Origin: CAZUZS01 sp964624795
Lineage (GTDB): Bacteria; Calditrichota; Calditrichia; RBG-13-44-9
DNA: 42,490 nt
Assembly (NCBI GenBank): GCA_964624795.1
Contig: CAZUZS010000042.1
Coordinates: forward strand, 1-42,490
Direction of reading: 5' to 3'
A program made the translations under genes and the position numbers. Within the stretch, counting starts at the first letter, position 1, and the number at the start of each line of letters is the position of its first letter. Positions 42,457-42,490 of this stretch are shown in pieces. The notes beneath the pieces are model-generated. The model worked only from the letters and a program-made list of their open reading frames with translations. It did no database searches and was not told the DNA's origin.

Positions 42457-42490
42457 ATGGAATTGCACGGAGCGGCACAGAAGGAAAGGG
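42457..42490 (+). CDS. 5' start of an unknown gene at the window edge
   Basis: An ATG at 42457 with AAGAGGA 9 nt upstream opens the frame MELHGAAQKER, which runs off the window. It is divergent from nadC. Eleven codons do not allow a product to be named. Confidence 0.45.
   Translation, partial: MELHGAAQKER

Noticed and set aside
1..42490. CRISPR array, insertion sequence or prophage genes
   Set aside because: No regularly spaced repeats, transposase, integrase or phage structural genes were found in any frame.

Overview
The window looks like a scaffold from a metagenome-assembled genome of a Gram-negative bacterium of the FCB superphylum, most likely a candidate phylum KSB1 / Calditrichota / Ignavibacteria-type lineage. 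This is inferred from gene content: NPFNPSTS-type C-terminal sorting domains, a PorV/PorQ-like barrel, a GWxTD-domain protein, an Oar-like TonB-dependent protein, a tricorn protease and a FadL-like barrel. Five runs of exactly 100 N mark scaffold joins. One join, inside the TonB gene, is an artefact: the same 55 nt stand on both sides.

Layout. (1) 0.5-9.3 kb is mostly housekeeping and metabolism on the + strand: a CpsB-type PHP phosphatase, a membrane Fe-S oxidoreductase of the HdrD/EMO type, DusB, LarB, a small heat-shock protein followed by Lon, and RNase HI. (2) 9.4-21 kb holds cell-envelope and storage genes: an exported esterase with an N-terminal E-set domain, a sorting-domain protein, two bacterioferritins, a FadL-like barrel, an exported DUF302-like protein, a gapless internal duplication with conserved histidines, and tricorn protease. 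(3) 21.4-29 kb is a three-gene surface unit: TonB-dependent receptor, large sorting-domain exoprotein, PorV-like barrel. (4) 29.6-36.8 kb holds a GWxTD protein, tRNA-Gly(CCC), and a compact outer-membrane cluster: LPP20/FlgP-like, TPR-SLH lipoprotein, FlgT-like, CsgG with a FlgT-C-like tail, and an exported FecR-domain protein. (5) 37-42.5 kb holds a fused aconitase/homoaconitase-type hydro-lyase (5' end lost in a gap) and the de novo NAD operon nadC-nadA-nadB on the minus strand, with a new gene starting divergently at the right edge.

The best candidate for an undescribed system is 31.5-36.8 kb. Its parts match the Vibrio flagellar outer-membrane H-ring proteins FlgO/FlgP/FlgT and the CsgG pore, but no flagellar or curli subunit gene is present. 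An SLH-TPR lipoprotein and a FecR protein accompany them. I read it as a non-flagellar outer-membrane ring or pore anchored to the wall. The second notable unit is the TonB/sorting-domain/PorV triad.

Regulatory structure is visible in several places: a hairpin overlapping the Shine-Dalgarno of hsp20 (possible RNA thermometer), several clear rho-independent terminators, overlapping palindromes in the tricorn/TonB divergent region, and a 68-nt element after the FecR gene that can fold as a three-way junction.
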